The position numbers were made by a program, and so were the translations under genes. The notes under the pieces are model-generated. The model worked only from the letters and a program-made list of their open reading frames with translations. It searched no databases and was not told the origin of the DNA. Shown piece after piece: positions 15,213-26,293 of a stretch of DNA of 64,000 bases. Each line of letters begins with the position of its first letter. Position 1 is the first letter of the stretch. Source of the DNA: JAVBWI01 sp036677445 (GTDB lineage: Bacteria > Bacillota > Clostridia > Christensenellales > CAG-138); the NCBI GenBank assembly GCA_036677445.1, contig JAVBWI010000014.1:1-64000 (forward strand), written 5' to 3'.

Positions 15213-17228
15213 CTATTTGCCTCTGTTCGTGTAATCCGAAATCACACTTTTGAGTATATTGACGGTTTCCGCGATATCCGCCAGTTCGCCTTTGAGCCGG
15301 GTGTTTTCCGCCTCCAGCGAAAGAACGCGAACCGATTCCAGGTCTTCGCGCGTGCGCTTGGCTTCCTGCACGGAGGCCGCGGCGCGGATGTTCTGTGCTG
15401 CGAGATCGCGCTTTTTTTCCGCCGGCTTCACGCCCAAATCAAACCGCTCAGCGGTAAGCTCGTTGAACTTGCCGCGCCGGACATAATGAGTATGCAGCAG
15501 CTCGTGGGATTTGTGGCTGTTGGGGTACTCCAGATACTCCTTATACAGCGCGGTGATAAACGGGTTTTCGTGGGATTTTCTGATCGTCTTCGCTTCGTCC
15601 TCGCTGTACAGGCCGCCAAGCCGTTTTACCCGCACGTCCGGGTCGCCGGAACGCGGCTGGCCGCCGCCCATGATGCATCCGCCAGGGCACCCCATGACCT
15701 CGATAAAGTGGTATGGCGAAGTCCCGGCCGCCACCTGCTCCATCAGCCGGTTTGCGCCCTTCAGGCCGCTGGTGACCGCAACGCGGACGGTAACGCCATC
15801 CAGGAATTTGTACGCCTCCAACGGGTCTTCAATGGTAAGCGCGGCATCCTTCACCTGTTCCAGGCCGACGATGGGGGTCACGTGCAGCCCGTCAAACGGC
15901 AGCTCCCGCCCCGTCACAAGCTCGTAAACGGTGCGCAGCGCCGCTTCCATCACGCCGCCGGTGAGCCCGAAAATATCGGCCGCGCCGGTGGACATGCCCA
16001 GCGGGTTGTCGAATTCCTCATCCGGGAGAGCGTTAAAGTCGATGCCCATTTCCTTGATCATGTTGGCAAGCTCCCGCGTGGTGAGCACGGCGTCGACATT
16101 GGGTTCGCCGCCGTTTTTCATTTCCGGCCGTACGATCTCGCATTTTTTCGCCGTGCACGGCATGACGGAAACCACGAAAATATCCTTGGGGTCGCGTTTG
16201 ATCTTACCCGCGTAGTAGGATTTCACAAGCGCGCCCAACATGGTGTGCGGGGACTTGCAGGTGGAAAGGTGCGCAAGCGAATCCGGGTAGGTATGCTCCA
16301 CATACTTGATCCAGCCCGGGCTGCAGCTCGTGACCATGGGGAGTACGGCGCCTTCGCCCGTGAGCGCGTTTTTAACGCGCGAAAGCAATTCCGTTCCCTC
16401 CTCTATAATGGTAAGATCCGCGGTGAAGTTGGTGTCGAACACATCGTCAAAGCCCAGGGTTCTAAGCGCACAAGCAAGCTTGCCGGTGACGCGCGCGCCG
16501 GGCGCATACCCGAATTCCTCGCCTATGGCCACGCGAATGGTGGGGGCCGTCTGTACGACGACGCGCTTGGTTTTGTCGTTGATGGCGTCCCATACCTTTT
16601 GTATGGAATCCGTTTCCTTGAGCGCGCCGACAGGGCAAACCACGGTGCACTGCCCGCAGAATGCACAGTTCACGCTGCCGATGGGCAGCTCCATCGCAGG
16701 GCTGATCACCGTCTTAAAGCCCCTGTTTTGCGCGTTGATGATGCCGATGCCCTGAATTTCGTTGCATGCCGTCACGCACCTTCTGCACAGTATGCATTTG
16801 GACATATCCCGCGTGATGGAAACAGAGGTGTCGATGACGCACTCGGAGCGCTTGCCCTCAAAGCGCGTTGCTTCCACGCCCAGCTTCTTCCCGAGCTCCT
16901 GCAGTTCACAGCTTTGGTTGCGTTTGCAGCTGAGGCAATCCTTGGAGTGATCGGAAAGCAGCAGCTCATAAAGCACCTTGCGCGCGCGGCGCACCCTTGC
17001 GGAATTGGTGTGTATGACCATGCCCTCGGCGACCTGGGTCATGCAGGAAGGCTGCAGCGCCTTCGCGCCTTCCACTTCCACCACGCAGATCCTGCAGGAG
17101 CCGAATTGATGCACGCCCGTAAGGTAACAGAGGCTCGGAATACTGATGCCGTTTTGCCTGGCGGCTTCGATGATGGTGATATTATCCGCCACAGAGAACC
17201 GTTTGCCGTTGATCGTAATATTCTTCAT
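15213..17228 (-). CDS. hydA: [FeFe]-hydrogenase catalytic subunit of a trimeric (HydA/HndD-type) complex
   Basis: A 671-residue cytoplasmic subunit. The N-terminal NuoG-like part binds a [2Fe-2S] cluster (Cys34, 45, 48, 62), a His-Cys3 [4Fe-4S] cluster (His94, Cys98, 101, 107) and a two-cluster ferredoxin domain (CxxCxxCxxxC near 145-155 and 188-198). The H-cluster motifs are TSCSPGW (Cys302), MPCTAKKCE (Cys358) and EVMGCPGGCIMGGGQP (Cys514, Cys518), so the active site is intact. The second Cys of the usual TSCCP is Ser303. A small-subunit-like region ends near HTHYVRRGKF. About 80 further residues look like a coiled coil, which is unusual. The ATG at 17228 follows GGAGGTG and lies 5 bases after hydB. 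The maturases HydEFG are not in this window. Confidence 0.94.
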   Translation of the reverse strand: MKNITINGKRFSVADNITIIEAARQNGISIPSLCYLTGVHQFGSCRICVVEVEGAKALQPSCMTQVAEGMVIHTNSARVRRARKVLYELLLSDHSKDCLSCKRNQSCELQELGKKLGVEATRFEGKRSECVIDTSVSITRDMSKCILCRRCVTACNEIQGIGIINAQNRGFKTVISPAMELPIGSVNCAFCGQCTVVCPVGALKETDSIQKVWDAINDKTKRVVVQTAPTIRVAIGEEFGYAPGARVTGKLACALRTLGFDDVFDTNFTADLTIIEEGTELLSRVKNALTGEGAVLPMVTSCSPGWIKYVEHTYPDSLAHLSTCKSPHTMLGALVKSYYAGKIKRDPKDIFVVSVMPCTAKKCEIVRPEMKNGGEPNVDAVLTTRELANMIKEMGIDFNALPDEEFDNPLGMSTGAADIFGLTGGVMEAALRTVYELVTGRELPFDGLHVTPIVGLEQVKDAALTIEDPLEAYKFLDGVTVRVAVTSGLKGANRLMEQVAAGTSPYHFIEVMGCPGGCIMGGGQPRSGDPDVRVKRLGGLYSEDEAKTIRKSHENPFITALYKEYLEYPNSHKSHELLHTHYVRRGKFNELTAERFDLGVKPAEKKRDLAAQNIRAAASVQEAKRTREDLESVRVLSLEAENTRLKGELADIAETVNILKSVISDYTNRGK

Positions 17229-17233
17229 GCCGC

Positions 17234-20200
17234 TCACCTCCTGTCGCAATGCAGGCAGCGCATTGCTTCGGCCATCGCCCGAAGCTTGTGGTAACCGAGC
17301 ACCACTTCGTCGAATGAATTCTTGCGTTTTTCCGGATCAAGCTCGTCGATTTGGAAGCGACGGTGCTCTACAATTTCATCGTCGCTGAAGTTGTCGGGGA
17401 TGTCGATGGGCGCGCCTTTGTTCAGCTTGCCTTTGCCGCCCAGATACTGATCGATGGATATGGCCGCATGCTTGCCGTCCGCAATGGCCTGTATGACGGT
17501 ATCCGGCCCGCGGGCGACGTCGCCGCCGGCAAAAACGCCTTCCATGGTCGTCATCATGGTGTCGTTGTTGATAATGAATGTGCCCCAGGGAGTAACGCCG
17601 ATTTCGCTTTTCTTAATAAAAGGCAAATCGGAATATTGGCTGACCGCCGGGATGACGGTATCCACGTCGATAAAGAAGTTGGAGCCTTCAATGGGTACGG
17701 ATTTGCGCCTGCCGTTTTTGTCGAAATCGCCCAGCTTCATACGCAGGCATTCAACCTTTGCCACTTTGTTGCCCCTGCCGCCCACAAACCGCACGGGCGC
17801 GACCAGTTCAATGAGCTCGATTCCTTCCTCAATGGCGTCCTGCACTTCCTGCGCGTACGCGGGCATGGCGTCCCTTGTTCTCCTGTAGAGTATTATCACC
17901 TTCTCGGCGCCCAGCCTGAGCGCTGTGCGGGCCGAGTCGATTGCGGTATTGCCGCCGCCGATAATCGCTACGGTTTTTCCAAGTTTCACTTCCCTGTGCA
18001 GATTGACGTTTTTCAGAAAGTCGATGCCGTGGATAACGCCGGTTAACCCCTCGCCGGGGATATTGACCTTTTCCGGGAACTGCGTGCCTGTCGCGACGTA
18101 TATGGCGTCATACTGAGACTGGAGCGTTTTGAAGGTAATCTCCTTGCCGACTTCGGTATTCAAGTGAATGTTGACGCCGGCCTGCGCAATCAAGTCGATC
18201 TCGTGCTGCAGCACCTTTTTGGGCAGCCGGTATTCCGGTATGCCGAACGCGAGCACGCCGCCTGCGACGGGCTCCGACTCGAACACATCCACCTCGTAGC
18301 CGATCCGCACCAGGTAGTATCCGCAGGTAAGCCCCGAGGTGCCCGCACCCACAATGGCGACGCGCTTGCCGTTCTTGGGGAACACGACGTCTTTTGCATA
18401 CGGCTTCTCGTTTTTGTAGGCGTAGTCCGCGACAAAGCGCTTGAGTTCACAGATGGAAACTGCTTCATCCAGCGCCCGCCTGCGGCATTTATCCTCGCAG
18501 GGATGCGTGCAGATGCGCCCGCAGACGGCGGGGAACGGGTTTTCCTGCCGAACGAGATTATAAGCGTCGATAAAGCGCCCGGAGGTGATCAGCCGCATAT
18601 ACCCTGGCACATTGACGTTTGCGGGGCAGGTGTTTTCGCACGGGGAAATAAACATGGATGAACATACGCTGGAGCGGCAGTATTTGCTCCGGATATGCTC
18701 CTCGTATTCCTCCCGGAAATACTGGATGGTGGAAAGCACAGGGTTTGGCGCCGTCTGTCCCAGGCCGCACATGGCGGTATCCTTTATGGTTTCGCCAAGC
18801 TCCTCCAGCAGTTCGATATCGCCTTCCTCACCCTCGCCTTTTGTAATGCGTTCGAGTATTTCCAGCATACGCGTGGTGCCGATGCGGCAGGCCGCGCACT
18901 TGCCGCAGGATTCGTCCCTGACGAAATCCATGAAGAACCTTGCGGTATCCACCATGCAGGCGTCCTCGTTCATGGCGATAAGGCCGCCGGAACCCATAAT
19001 TGCGCCGAGGGATTGAAGCTGTTCATAATCGGTGGCCGTGTTCAGGTTATCCCGCGTGACGCAGCCGCCGGAGGGGCCGCCGATCTGCGCGGCTTTGAAC
19101 TTCTTTTTATCCTGCATGCCGCCGCCGATATTGAAGAGAATGTCTCCGAGCGGCTTGCCGATAGGCACTTCGATAATGCCGGTGTTCACCACGTCTCCGG
19201 CGAGCGCGAACACTTTGGTGCCCTTGCTTTTCTCGGTGCCGAAGCCTGCGTACCATCCGCCGCCGCGCAACAGAATTTCGGGAATGCTTGCGAATGTCTC
19301 TGCGTTGTTGATGATGGTGGGCGCACTGAACAGGCCGGATTGGAACGGGAAGGGCGGCTTCTGCCGCGGTTCGCCGCGGCAGCCTTCAATGGACGCCATC
19401 AGCGCCGTTTCCTCGCCGCATACGAACGCGCCCGCGCCGATACGAATCTCAAGGTCAAAATCGAAGTCGCTGCCGAACAGCTTTTTTCCGAGCACACCCC
19501 GGTTTCTCGCGTCCTCTATGGCTTTTGTAAGACGTTCCACCGCGATGGGGTATTCCGCCCGCACATACACATAGCCCATGTTCGCGCCGATGGCGTAGCC
19601 GCCGAGCATCATGCCTTCGATGACGGTGTGGGGATCGCCCTCGAGTATGCTCCGGTCCATGAACGCGCCGGGGTCGCCCTCGTCGGCGTTGCAGACGATG
19701 AATTTGCGCTCTCCCGCCGCGTCGTGCCCGGCCTGCCATTTTATGCCGGTGGGGAACCCTGCGCCGCCGCGCCCCCGCATGCCGGATTTTTTCACTTCGT
19801 CTATGACTTGCTGCGGACTTTTTTCATTGAACGACTTTGCAGCCGCAAGATACCCGTTTTGGCTGATATAGGCGTCTATGCTGCCGTATTCGATCACGCC
19901 GCAGTTCCTGAGCGCGATTTTGACCTGTTCCTTGAAGAAATCGATGTCGTCGATTTTGGGGACGTGCTTTTTCAGGGAATGATCATAGAAGGTATGCTCA
20001 ACTAAAATTTCGCCGCAAAGCAGGTGCTTTACGATCACCTTCCTTGCAATTTCCGGCGTAAGCTTTGTGTAAAAAATCCGTTCGGGAAGTATCAGCATCA
20101 CCGGGCCTGCGGCGCAGGTGCCCATGCACCCGGTTTCGCGCAGCAGCACCTGATCCTGCATGCCGATATTGTACAGTTCATCCGCAACCGCGTCCCTGAC

Positions 20201-20332
20201 CTCGGCGCAGTTGGAAGAAACGCAGCCCGCGCCGCTGCATACAAGCACCTGGTATTTGTAGGCGGCCGTATGTTCGTTGTAGGCATTTTTTATCTGTTCA
20301 AGATCCGCAATGCCGTTGATTTGTTCATTCAT
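17234..20332 (-). CDS. hydB: NuoF-like hydrogenase subunit HydB fused to a GltD/NfnB-like NADPH flavoprotein
   Basis: A 1032-residue two-part protein. Residues 1-555 are HydB/NuoF. A thioredoxin-like [2Fe-2S] domain (Cys32, 37, 69, 73) is followed by an FMN/NADH-binding core with GRGGAGFPTG and a [4Fe-4S] motif SCGKCAACR (475-483). The C-terminal ferredoxin domain usual in HydB is missing. From about residue 560 the chain continues as a GltD/NfnB-type protein with an N-terminal Cys region (SPCENTCPANVNVPG, CGRICTHPCEDKC), the FAD site GAGTSGLTCGYY (662-673), a second nucleotide site IIGGGNTAIDSART, and YRRTRDAMPA, typical of NADPH binding. AAGGAGGTG precedes the ATG. The fusion suggests a complex that links H2, NAD(H), ferredoxin and NADP(H). 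Confidence 0.93.
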   Translation of the reverse strand: MNEQINGIADLEQIKNAYNEHTAAYKYQVLVCSGAGCVSSNCAEVRDAVADELYNIGMQDQVLLRETGCMGTCAAGPVMLILPERIFYTKLTPEIARKVIVKHLLCGEILVEHTFYDHSLKKHVPKIDDIDFFKEQVKIALRNCGVIEYGSIDAYISQNGYLAAAKSFNEKSPQQVIDEVKKSGMRGRGGAGFPTGIKWQAGHDAAGERKFIVCNADEGDPGAFMDRSILEGDPHTVIEGMMLGGYAIGANMGYVYVRAEYPIAVERLTKAIEDARNRGVLGKKLFGSDFDFDLEIRIGAGAFVCGEETALMASIEGCRGEPRQKPPFPFQSGLFSAPTIINNAETFASIPEILLRGGGWYAGFGTEKSKGTKVFALAGDVVNTGIIEVPIGKPLGDILFNIGGGMQDKKKFKAAQIGGPSGGCVTRDNLNTATDYEQLQSLGAIMGSGGLIAMNEDACMVDTARFFMDFVRDESCGKCAACRIGTTRMLEILERITKGEGEEGDIELLEELGETIKDTAMCGLGQTAPNPVLSTIQYFREEYEEHIRSKYCRSSVCSSMFISPCENTCPANVNVPGYMRLITSGRFIDAYNLVRQENPFPAVCGRICTHPCEDKCRRRALDEAVSICELKRFVADYAYKNEKPYAKDVVFPKNGKRVAIVGAGTSGLTCGYYLVRIGYEVDVFESEPVAGGVLAFGIPEYRLPKKVLQHEIDLIAQAGVNIHLNTEVGKEITFKTLQSQYDAIYVATGTQFPEKVNIPGEGLTGVIHGIDFLKNVNLHREVKLGKTVAIIGGGNTAIDSARTALRLGAEKVIILYRRTRDAMPAYAQEVQDAIEEGIELIELVAPVRFVGGRGNKVAKVECLRMKLGDFDKNGRRKSVPIEGSNFFIDVDTVIPAVSQYSDLPFIKKSEIGVTPWGTFIINNDTMMTTMEGVFAGGDVARGPDTVIQAIADGKHAAISIDQYLGGKGKLNKGAPIDIPDNFSDDEIVEHRRFQIDELDPEKRKNSFDEVVLGYHKLRAMAEAMRCLHCDRR

Positions 20333-20337
20333 GGTCG

Positions 20338-20844
20338 TCACCTCCTTCGATACTTCGACAGGATGGCGTCCAATTTGTTGATATTCACCTGCTTGTAGAC
20401 CACATTGTCTATCATGATGGCGGGCGCCAGCCCGCACGCCCCGATACACCGGGCGACCTCGAATGTAAATTTTCCGTCGTCGGTCGTCCCGCCGATTTCA
20501 ACGCCGAGTGTCTTTTGTAAGGCCTCCACGATCTTTTTGCCGCCTCGTACATAGCAGGCGGTGCCAAGGCATACCCGTATGGTGTGCTTGCCGCGGGGCT
20601 TTGTCGAGAAGAAGGAATAGAAGGTGACCACGCCCGAGACCTCGGACAGCGGCTTATCAAGCGCGCTTGCGATATACGCCTGAAGCTCCAAAGATAAATG
20701 CCCGTAGATTTCCTGCGCGATATGAAGGATCTGAATAAGGCTCCCTTCCTTATCCCTGTAAAGGTCGATGGCATTTGCGATTTCAGCGAATTCGTGTTTG
20801 TCGTCATTGTCCAGACACATGCAATTGCTTTGTTTCTCGCTCAT
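20338..20844 (-). CDS. hydC: NuoE-like hydrogenase subunit HydC
   Basis: A 168-residue subunit with a helical N-terminal part and a C-terminal thioredoxin-like [2Fe-2S] domain (CLGTACYVRGG and CIGACGLAPA supply the four Cys). It is known to transfer electrons between HydB and the rest of the complex. The start ATG at 20844 follows AGGGGGCG. It is the first gene of hydCBA, and the next gene begins 5 bases after its stop. The trimer resembles electron-bifurcating hydrogenases (HydABC, Hnd). Confidence 0.94.
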   Translation of the reverse strand: MSEKQSNCMCLDNDDKHEFAEIANAIDLYRDKEGSLIQILHIAQEIYGHLSLELQAYIASALDKPLSEVSGVVTFYSFFSTKPRGKHTIRVCLGTACYVRGGKKIVEALQKTLGVEIGGTTDDGKFTFEVARCIGACGLAPAIMIDNVVYKQVNINKLDAILSKYRRR

Positions 20845-20934
20845 TATTTCGCCCCCCTTACAAAATACTTGCCGATGCGGACTTACAAGATGTGTGCAGC
20901 AGCTGCTTCGATCCATATCAAGTTTATCAGGAAA

Positions 20935-20963
20935 ATGTTAGGGATTTATTAACCTTCCGTCAA
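20935..20963 (-). promoter_or_regulatory. Promoter of the hydCBA operon
   Basis: On the minus strand TTGACG (20963-20958) and TAACAT (20940-20935) are 17 bases apart, placing the start about 85 bases before hydC. Together with the ilv promoter this accounts for the 308-base gene-free stretch 20845-21152; no Rex-type palindrome was found in it. Confidence 0.6.
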
Positions 20964-21084
20964 AGATGCCTGGATTTTGTATACATTTTTCTGATATTTT
21001 GTGTTTTGGGCGGCGTATCCTAACATTTTCAACACAACTGCCCGGCTGGTACACAAATCCGCATATTTTGCATATGTTACATAA

Positions 21085-21123
21085 ATAACGTTTGACTTTT
21101 TGTTTTTCCCGTGGTAACGTTAT
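21085..21123 (+). promoter_or_regulatory. Promoter of the ilv-leu operon with a flanking inverted repeat
   Basis: TTGACT (21092-21097) and TAACGT (21115-21120) are 17 bases apart. The 8-base inverted repeat ATAACGTT (21085-21092) / AACGTTAT (21116-21123) overlaps both elements and could be a repressor operator in addition to the attenuator downstream. Confidence 0.6.
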
Positions 21124-21152
21124 AAAAAATTTCAACCAAGAGGTTTAACCAC

Positions 21153-21263
21153 ATGACGTCACCGTTTGTCAGCGGCATTGTCCTGATTAGCATTATTCTC
21201 CTCGGGCTGGTAGTCCGGGGTTGTGTTCGTGCTAATCGGTGGGTGGCTGCAAGCATCGGGTAG
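21153..21263 (+). CDS. Leader peptide of the ilv-leu operon, rich in Ile/Val/Leu
   Basis: A 36-codon reading frame with AAGAGG nine bases before its ATG. Fifteen of its 36 residues are Ile, Val or Leu, and residues 9-21 (IVLISIILLGLVV) contain eleven. It starts about 25 bases after the predicted transcription start and is followed 13 bases after its stop by a perfect palindromic terminator, then ilvB. This is the architecture of a translation-coupled attenuator: stalling at branched-chain codons when charged tRNA is scarce should change RNA folding and allow readthrough. GATTAGCA (21185-21192) can pair with TGCTAATC (21230-21237), spanning the critical codons. No T-box elements are present. 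Confidence 0.85.
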   Translation: MTSPFVSGIVLISIILLGLVVRGCVRANRWVAASIG

Positions 21264-21276
21264 GTTTAAAAAAACC

Positions 21277-21316
21277 AAAGGCCCTGCAGTGAATTCACTG
21301 CAGGGCCTTTCTTTTT
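21277..21316 (+). terminator. Attenuator terminator of the ilv-leu operon
   Basis: Positions 21277-21310 are a perfect 34-base palindrome, a 15-bp stem with a tight GAATTC-centred loop, followed by CTTTTT (21311-21316). It lies between the leader peptide and ilvB and must be bypassed for the operon to be expressed. Confidence 0.92.
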
Positions 21317-21381
21317 ACCATGAAATACGGCCTTACGGCTGTTGAATAAATCTGAAGCAATTTTGACGGGAGGATAAGAAC

Positions 21382-23046
21382 ATGCTGTTGACGGGCGCCG
21401 AGATCATCATAAGGGTGCTGTTGGAGCAGGAAGTGGATACCGTGTTCGGGTACCCCGGCGGGACGGTGCTCCATATCTACGACGAGCTGTATAAAAACAG
21501 CGACAAAATCACGCACTATACCACCTGTCACGAGCAGGGCGCCGCTCATGCGGCGGACGGTTACGCGCGCGCCACGGGAAAACCGGGCGTGGTGATCGCG
21601 ACCTCGGGGCCCGGCGCCACCAACCTTGTAACGGGCATCGCGTGCGCGTATTTCGACAGTTCGCCTGTAGTTGCCATCACCGGCAACGTGCCCGTCGGAC
21701 TCTTGGGCCGGGACAGCTTTCAGGAAGTGGATATCGCGGGCATTACCATGCCGGTCACCAAGCACAATTACATTGCCAAGGATCTGGACCGCCTTGCGGA
21801 TACGCTGCGCGAAGCGTTCCAGGTCGCCTTATCCGGCAGGCCCGGCCCGGTGCTGGTGGATGTCCCCAAAGACGTGCAGATGGGGAAAACGGAATATACG
21901 CCGCGCCCCAGGCAGCAGTGCCGCCCGCTGCCGGCCGTCTGCGAAGCGGATATCGAACAGGCCGCGCGTCTTATCAGCGAATCGGAGCGTCCGTACATCT
22001 ATTGCGGCGGCGGCGTCATATTATCCGAAGCGTCGGAGGAACTGCGGCGGTTTGCGGATAAGGTCGACGCACCCATAGGCGTGAGCATGATGGGGCTGAC
22101 CGCGGTGCCCGCTTCCAATCCCCGGTTCTTAGGCATGATGGGCATGCACGGAAGGTATGCTTCCACAAAAGCGCTCAATGAAAGCGATCTGCTTATTGCG
22201 GTGGGCACGCGTTTTTCCGATCGCGCGACGGGGGACAAGACGGAGTTTTCCATGGGGCGGAAAGTGCTGCACATCGATATCGATCCCGCCGAAATCAGTA
22301 AAAACATATTGGTCAGCAAAAGCGTGATCGGCAACGTGAAGGCGGTGCTGCAGCGCCTCACGGACCGCCTGCCGCAAATGGAGCACGCGCGGTGGAGCGC
22401 GCAGGTCAGTCAGATGAAACAATGCGATCTGAACGGGATTGATATGCGCGAAAGCGTGCTGACACCGCAGAACATCATCGAGGGCGCATGCCGCCGGATG
22501 GCGCCGGAGGATATCGTAGCCACAGACGTAGGCCAGCACCAGATGTGGACCATGCTTTACTACCGCTTCTCTAAGCCGCGCACCCTAATCTCCAGCGGAG
22601 GCTTGGGCGCAATGGGCTTTGGCATGGGCGCCGCCATCGGTTCCTGTATGGGAACCGGGCGCGGGCGCACGCTGCTCTTTACGAGCGACGGCAGCTTCCA
22701 CATGAACATGAGCGAGCTGGCGACGGCGGTCTCCAATGACCTGCCTCTTATCATCGTGGTGCTCAACAACGGCGTGCTGGGCATGGTGCGGCAGTGGCAG
22801 GCACTTTTCTTCGAGGGCAGATATTCCAGCACCTCCCTGCACCGCAAAACCGATTTTGTAAAGCTGGCGGAAAGCTTCGGCGCGCTTGGCATGCGGGCGG
22901 CGACTTTGGAGGAATACGAACGCTGCATTGAAAAAGCGTTTGCCTGTCAAACCCCGGTGCTTATCGACTGCCAAATCGACCCGGACGAACGGGTGCTGCC
23001 CATGATACCGCCCAACAAGGGCATCAGCGACATCATTTTAAAGTAA
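21382..23046 (+). CDS. ilvB: Acetolactate synthase large (catalytic) subunit
   Basis: A 554-residue ThDP enzyme that condenses two pyruvates to 2-acetolactate, or pyruvate with 2-oxobutyrate to 2-aceto-2-hydroxybutyrate. The N-terminal Pyr domain has the catalytic Glu in CHEQGAAHAADGYAR. The central domain binds FAD. The C-terminal PP domain has the ThDP motif SDGSFHMNMSELATA and VVLNN. Length is typical of biosynthetic AHAS. GGGAGG lies upstream of the ATG. It is the first structural gene of a ten-gene operon and is directly controlled by the leader attenuator. Confidence 0.96.
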   Translation: MLLTGAEIIIRVLLEQEVDTVFGYPGGTVLHIYDELYKNSDKITHYTTCHEQGAAHAADGYARATGKPGVVIATSGPGATNLVTGIACAYFDSSPVVAITGNVPVGLLGRDSFQEVDIAGITMPVTKHNYIAKDLDRLADTLREAFQVALSGRPGPVLVDVPKDVQMGKTEYTPRPRQQCRPLPAVCEADIEQAARLISESERPYIYCGGGVILSEASEELRRFADKVDAPIGVSMMGLTAVPASNPRFLGMMGMHGRYASTKALNESDLLIAVGTRFSDRATGDKTEFSMGRKVLHIDIDPAEISKNILVSKSVIGNVKAVLQRLTDRLPQMEHARWSAQVSQMKQCDLNGIDMRESVLTPQNIIEGACRRMAPEDIVATDVGQHQMWTMLYYRFSKPRTLISSGGLGAMGFGMGAAIGSCMGTGRGRTLLFTSDGSFHMNMSELATAVSNDLPLIIVVLNNGVLGMVRQWQALFFEGRYSSTSLHRKTDFVKLAESFGALGMRAATLEEYERCIEKAFACQTPVLIDCQIDPDERVLPMIPPNKGISDIILK

Positions 23047-23060
23047 GGGGGATGCGGCAT

Positions 23061-26275
<3,215 letters not shown>

Positions 26276-26293
26276 GAAAGGAGGATGCTTGAA

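Noticed and set aside
15126..17294. Very long open reading frame antisense to hydA (about 720 codons)
   Set aside because: It mirrors the codon bias of the hydrogenase gene, has no ribosome site and no recognisable protein features. Similar shadows oppose ilvD, leuA and carB.
20930..20962. Possible Rex redox-repressor site before hydCBA (TGTTA...TTAAC)
   Set aside because: The halves are 8 bases apart instead of the 5 expected within the Rex palindrome, and outer bases do not match.
21240..21265. GGGTGGCTGCAAG resembles the T-box antiterminator motif
   Set aside because: The NACCGCG part is missing, no specifier hairpin is seen, and the stretch is inside the leader peptide frame.
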